From assembly GCF_018919395.1 (NCBI RefSeq), contig NZ_JAHLME010000003.1, positions 248,001 to 312,000 on the forward strand: 64,000 nucleotides of DNA. Reading direction: 5' to 3'. The first letter of the stretch is position 1; each line of letters begins with the position of its first letter. The notes below the pieces were generated by a model, which saw nothing but the letters and a program-made list of their open reading frames with translations, was not told the origin of the DNA and searched no databases. Below, one piece after another: positions 60,874 to 64,000 of this stretch. A program made the translations under genes and the position numbers. The DNA is from Geomonas azotofigens. GTDB lineage: Bacteria; Desulfobacterota; Desulfuromonadia; Geobacterales; Geobacteraceae.

Positions 60874-61260
60874 GTGTGGTGGATTATGAGAGGAATGTCT
60901 TTGCGAGCCGCTGTCGAGAAGGCCGAGGCAGTGTATGTGAAGCTGGAGTCGATGAAGCTTAAAGAGACGGCCAAAAAGGTGCAGAAATCAATAGTTGAGA
61001 CGCTGACCTACGATGATTTCCCTCGCGAACACAGGGTACGAATCAGGACAAACAACGCCATTGAAAGGATCATGAAGGAAATCAGGCGACGCACCAGGGT
61101 AGTCGGTGCTTTCCCGGACGGGAACTCTGCCCTGATGCTGTGCGCGGCCCGACTCCGACACATTGCCGGCACCCAATGGGGAACGAAGCGTTACCTGGAC
61201 ATTGACCTGCTAACCGAACAGGATCTGGAACTGAACTTCAGAATGGCGGAGGCAATCTAG
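60874..61260 (+). pseudogene. IS256-family transposase, C-terminal remnant
   Basis: The 128 readable residues match the C-terminal third of IS256 transposases: TLTYDDFPREHRVRIRTNNAIERIMKEIRRRTRVVGAFPDGNSALMLCAARLRHIAGTQWGTKRYLD (the conserved N-N-x-I-E-R-I-M-x-E-I-R-R-R-T-R-V-V-G-x-F-P-D-G pattern). The catalytic DDE front is missing. The apparent start codon is not a true start. The right end is interrupted by the IS630 element at the stop codon. Confidence 0.82.
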
Positions 61261-62363
61261 TGTTCCGTTCTGTTAGTTCGTTGTGTTAATTGTATGGCGC
61301 TTTCTCGCGCTCTCAGGACGGAATCGATTATGGCTTTTGCGCTCTTTGTCCACTTAAACGGCTTGGCACAGACCGCATTGTGCACCCGAATGAACCGCTG
61401 AATCTCATCCTTCAGCTCTTTGACACTGCTAAAGACGCCGCGGTAGAGCGCCCTCCGCTCTAACTGGCTGAACCATCCTTCGACTGCGTTTAGTCAGGAA
61501 GCACTCGTGGGGGTGAAGTGAAGCTTTATCCTCGGATGTTTTTCGAGCCAGGCATTAACTTCGGCAGTCTTGTGAGTGCTGCTGTTATCAAGGATCACGT
61601 GGAGGTCCAGATCCTTTGGTGTTGACCGCTCGATCTGGCGCATGAATTCAAGGAACTCTTTAGCGCGGTGACGCGAGGTCATTTTGCCCATTACCTCGCC
61701 GGTCAGTACATTGAACGCAGCATACAGGCTCGTGGTGGCGTTGCGCTTGTAATCATGAGTCCTGCGCTCCACCTGCCCTAGCTTGAGTTGCAGCATCGGC
61801 TGAGTGCGGTCAAGGGCTTGAATCTGCGTCTTCTCGTCAACGGACAGGACGACGGCATTGTTGGGAGGGTTCATGTACAGGCCCACCACGTCAATAACCT
61901 TCTCGGCAAACTGAGGATCATTGCTGATCTTGAAGGTCTGGATCCGATGAGGTTTCAGGTCTGCCGCCTACCAAATCTGCCGAACCTGCCAAGTGGTAAC
62001 GCCAGCATACTTGGCCATGAGGCGGACGCTCCAGTGAGTGGCCTCATGAGGTATTCGCTCAACCGTTAATTTCAGTACTCTCTTGGCGTCTGCCTCGCTG
62101 AGTTTCTTTGGCTGACCAGACTGAGGAAGATCAAGGAGTCCGTCGAGTCCAGCTTCAAGAAACCGCTTGCGCCACTTGTACACTGAATTAGTGGAGGTGC
62201 CGAGAGAGGCGGCGATTGAATCAGCTCTCTCATTCGCAGTACTTTTCAGTATGAAGCGAGCGCGCAGTACGAGAATTTGAGGTGTCTTATGAGACCGTAG
62301 CAGTGCCTCGATTGCCTGCCGGTCTGCTTCTGTCAATTCTATCTTTTCTGGTAACAGTGCCAT
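61257..62363 (-). pseudogene. IS630 transposase with two nonsense mutations
   Basis: One frame of 369 codons starting at ATG 62363. The N-terminal HTH is present (SIAASLGTSTNSVYKWRKRFLEAG). A TAG at 61968-61970 follows R-Q-I-W (likely from CAG), then the DDE core (VVLSVDEKTQIQALDR; LHVILDNSSTHKT), then a TGA at 61494-61496 after T-P-T-S-A-S (likely from TGG). The rest (LNAVEGWFSQLERRALYRGVF) has the final catalytic Glu. No frameshift. Both stops can come from single transitions. Confidence 0.85.
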
Positions 62364-62418
62364 AGAGGCAATATGTCATAGATTCGAAATAAGCCAAAGG
62401 ACTAACCGCTCAGAACAC
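61260..62418 (-). mobile_element. IS630-family element, inserted at TA
   Basis: About 1159 bp. Ends are inverted: left TAGTGTTCCGTTCTGTTAG, right (reverse) TAGTGTTCTGAGCGGTTAG, 14 of 19 or more identical, flanked by TA duplication (61258-61259 and 62419-62420), the IS630 rule. It contains one transposase frame with two nonsense codons. Confidence 0.82.
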
Positions 62419-62547
62419 TAGTTGGATTAGGCACTGACTGAAAAACAAAGATACGAAAAACTATTTACACTATCCTTTGCGAAAAAATTCGGCGAATACC
62501 TTTCCGAGTTGTAGACGATTTGAAGCTTTACAGGAAGAGGGTTTACA

Positions 62548-63525
62548 ATGACATTGTCCATAGCGGTTGTCATACCAGCTTATAACGCAGAGAAAACGAT
62601 AGAGACAACTATCACAAGCGTGTTGGATCAGACTGAACTTCCTCAAGAGGTGATTGTTGTTGATGATGGTTCCCAAGACGGCACAGTTGCAGTTGTGGAA
62701 AAGTTTGGTTCCGCGATCAGGTTAATACGGCAGGCAAACCTAGGATCAGCCGTTGCGAGACAGACGGGTACAACTGAAGCAAGATCTGAGTACATAGCCT
62801 ATGTTGATTCAGACGACTGGTGGCCACTAGATAAAATCTCTACTTGCAGGAAAGTTCTTGCTGCAGAAGAAGTGTTCTTCATGTTGGCTGATCTGCAACG
62901 CTGTAAGCCGCTAGGTGGACCTGGAGATTACTCGCCGCGGAACACTTCATTTTTCCCTTGGGCACATCGGTATTTCACCGAGGATACACTCTGCTCAGCG
63001 GTCGAAAATCTCTACAGGCTAGAACCAAGCATGGCCTTGCAGTTATTGCTGCGTGGTTTCCCCGTTTTCCCAAGCACTATGCTGATCAGACGAGATGTGT
63101 TCCAATCGGTTCAGGGGTGGGATTCACGTTTTAGGCGCTGCCAGGACTTTGACTTCGGATTGAGAATTACGCGCCGCTACCCTATGCATTTTCTCGATGA
63201 AGTACAAGCAATTCTTGGACTTCATGAAGGAAATACTGACGAGTATGCTTACCTCAAAAAACAAACGGAAGGGGACATAAAAGTTCTTCTTGCTCATCTT
63301 GATGCTGAACTGCCTACTACAGCATACCACGCCCAAGTTGCAAGAGCGCTAAGTTCAAAATACTGTTCTCTTGGCTATTTTTATAAGAAAACTCACAATT
63401 ATTCGTCGGCTGCTGAAAATTACCGAAAGGCTGTCGCGTTGCCCGGTCGCAGATTCCATGCCATGAGTAGATACACTCTGTTGTCTTGTCTTAACCTTTT
63501 GATAAGGTACAAACCTAATGAGTAA
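62548..63525 (+). CDS. GT2 glycosyltransferase
   Basis: A 325-residue GT-A protein: SIAVVIPAYNAEKTIETTITSVLDQT, VIVVDDGSQDGTVAVV, ANLGSAVARQTGTTEARSEYIAYVDSDDWW with the D-S-D-D metal site. A later R-C-Q-D-F-D-F-G-L-R-I segment is the ED-like acceptor motif. AT-rich. AGAGGG precedes the ATG. It is isolated from the first GT2 by the IS cluster but is on the same strand; the transcript may be split by the insertions. Confidence 0.87.
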   Translation: MTLSIAVVIPAYNAEKTIETTITSVLDQTELPQEVIVVDDGSQDGTVAVVEKFGSAIRLIRQANLGSAVARQTGTTEARSEYIAYVDSDDWWPLDKISTCRKVLAAEEVFFMLADLQRCKPLGGPGDYSPRNTSFFPWAHRYFTEDTLCSAVENLYRLEPSMALQLLLRGFPVFPSTMLIRRDVFQSVQGWDSRFRRCQDFDFGLRITRRYPMHFLDEVQAILGLHEGNTDEYAYLKKQTEGDIKVLLAHLDAELPTTAYHAQVARALSSKYCSLGYFYKKTHNYSSAAENYRKAVALPGRRFHAMSRYTLLSCLNLLIRYKPNE

Positions 63526-64000
63526 TAAAGACAATATCCTTCTGGTGGCAAATTATGATTCCGATGTCGGATATGCTTGGTGGCTCATGGAAAATTTTTG
63601 GGCGCATATCGCGAAACATTTTTCCGGAACCGATAGAAAATGCTATTTGGTGTACCCTAAGATAAATAAAGTTCCTGATATAATAAAGGATGCTTCAATT
63701 ACTCTCATTGAGTATGACTTTTCTGATAGAAGTTTGAGATCTTTTGGTAAATTGCTCAAACTTTTGTTAGAGTGCAACATTGGCTATGTGTATCTTACGG
63801 ACCGTCCTTATTACGATTGGAGGTATTTGGCCATGAGGGTGAGCGGCATCCGTAGGATTATCAATCATGACCATATGCCTGGGGAACGCCCTGAAGTTCC
63901 TCTGGTGAAGAAAATATTGAAACAATTGCTTCACCGTTGCAGCGTTTTTTCCTGCGATCTGTATATAGCTGTCTCTGAGTTCGTAAAGGAAAGGGCTATT
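63518..64000 (+). CDS. Glycosyltransferase-like protein, N-terminal part (partial)
   Basis: The ATG overlaps the GT2 end by 8 bases (ATGAGTAA), so they are coupled. The visible 161 residues begin MSNKDNILLVANYDSDVGYAWWLMENFWAHIA; later parts include GYVYLTDRPYYDWRYLAMRVSGIRRIINHDHMPGERPEVP and SCDLYIAVSEFVKERAI, which resembles the GT4 N-terminal V-x-V-S-x-x-v-k-x motif. The frame is open to the window edge. Family assignment is by pattern only. Confidence 0.65.
   Translation, partial: MSNKDNILLVANYDSDVGYAWWLMENFWAHIAKHFSGTDRKCYLVYPKINKVPDIIKDASITLIEYDFSDRSLRSFGKLLKLLLECNIGYVYLTDRPYYDWRYLAMRVSGIRRIINHDHMPGERPEVPLVKKILKQLLHRCSVFSCDLYIAVSEFVKERAI

Overview
The window is about 64 kb of chromosome from a GC-rich Gram-negative bacterium, most likely a Geobacter/Geomonas-type member of the Desulfuromonadia. 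That assignment is an inference from the gene mix: ModE plus tungstate TupABC, a short LexA regulon, exosortase A with PEP-CTERM proteins, FliA-type flagellin control and many DUF families common in that group. No rRNA, prophage or CRISPR array is seen.

Left part (1-34 kb) is ordinary chromosome. It holds the end of a probable glycosyltransferase and a methyltransferase, a ModE-type regulator with a ModE-like operator followed by tupABC (tungstate uptake), MntP, a hybrid histidine kinase, a GlxA-type regulator, a small DUF4160/DUF2442-HTH pair, a diiron ferritin-like protein, a GapN-like aldehyde dehydrogenase, a REC-GAF-GGDEF-EAL protein, tRNA-Arg(CCG), a DUF1573 protein, a zinc-ribbon/DUF3426 membrane protein with an acidic repeat region, a Tat-type amidase, MutS, a sugar-nucleotide dehydrogenase / putative c-di-AMP synthase / glycosyltransferase group, the lexA-orf-dinB SOS operon, a ChaN-like protein and an M1-type metallopeptidase.

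Middle part (34-43.4 kb) starts with a solitary flagellin behind a sigma-28-type promoter, then a small ORF resembling a flagellin C-terminus, then two PEP-CTERM proteins, an exosortase-associated CAAX-protease-like membrane protein, and a four-gene operon of two FemAB/GNAT-like proteins, one unknown Cys-rich protein and a polysaccharide deacetylase. Both PEP-CTERM genes have sigma-54-like promoters, and a 17-bp motif, TGTAAAG-N5-CGACA (relaxed: TGTNAA-N6-CGACA), recurs in these intergenic regions and before the main export operon.

Right part (43.4-57.7 kb) is a compact XrtA/PEP-CTERM exopolysaccharide operon in one direction: PrsT-like TPR lipoprotein, initiating sugar transferase, export protein, chain-length protein, tyrosine autokinase, ATPase, outer-membrane beta-barrel, deacetylase, FemAB-like protein, aminotransferase, exosortase A and EpsI. 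Many genes overlap by 1-4 bases. Together they should build, polymerise and export a polysaccharide and sort PEP-CTERM proteins to the same surface.

From within epsI (about 57.4 kb) base composition falls and the region becomes a variable glycan locus: a flippase, GT2 and GT4 glycosyltransferases, and a pile-up of decayed insertion sequences (IS200/IS605, IS256, and an IS630 inserted at the stop codon of the IS256 transposase remnant). The last gene runs off the window.
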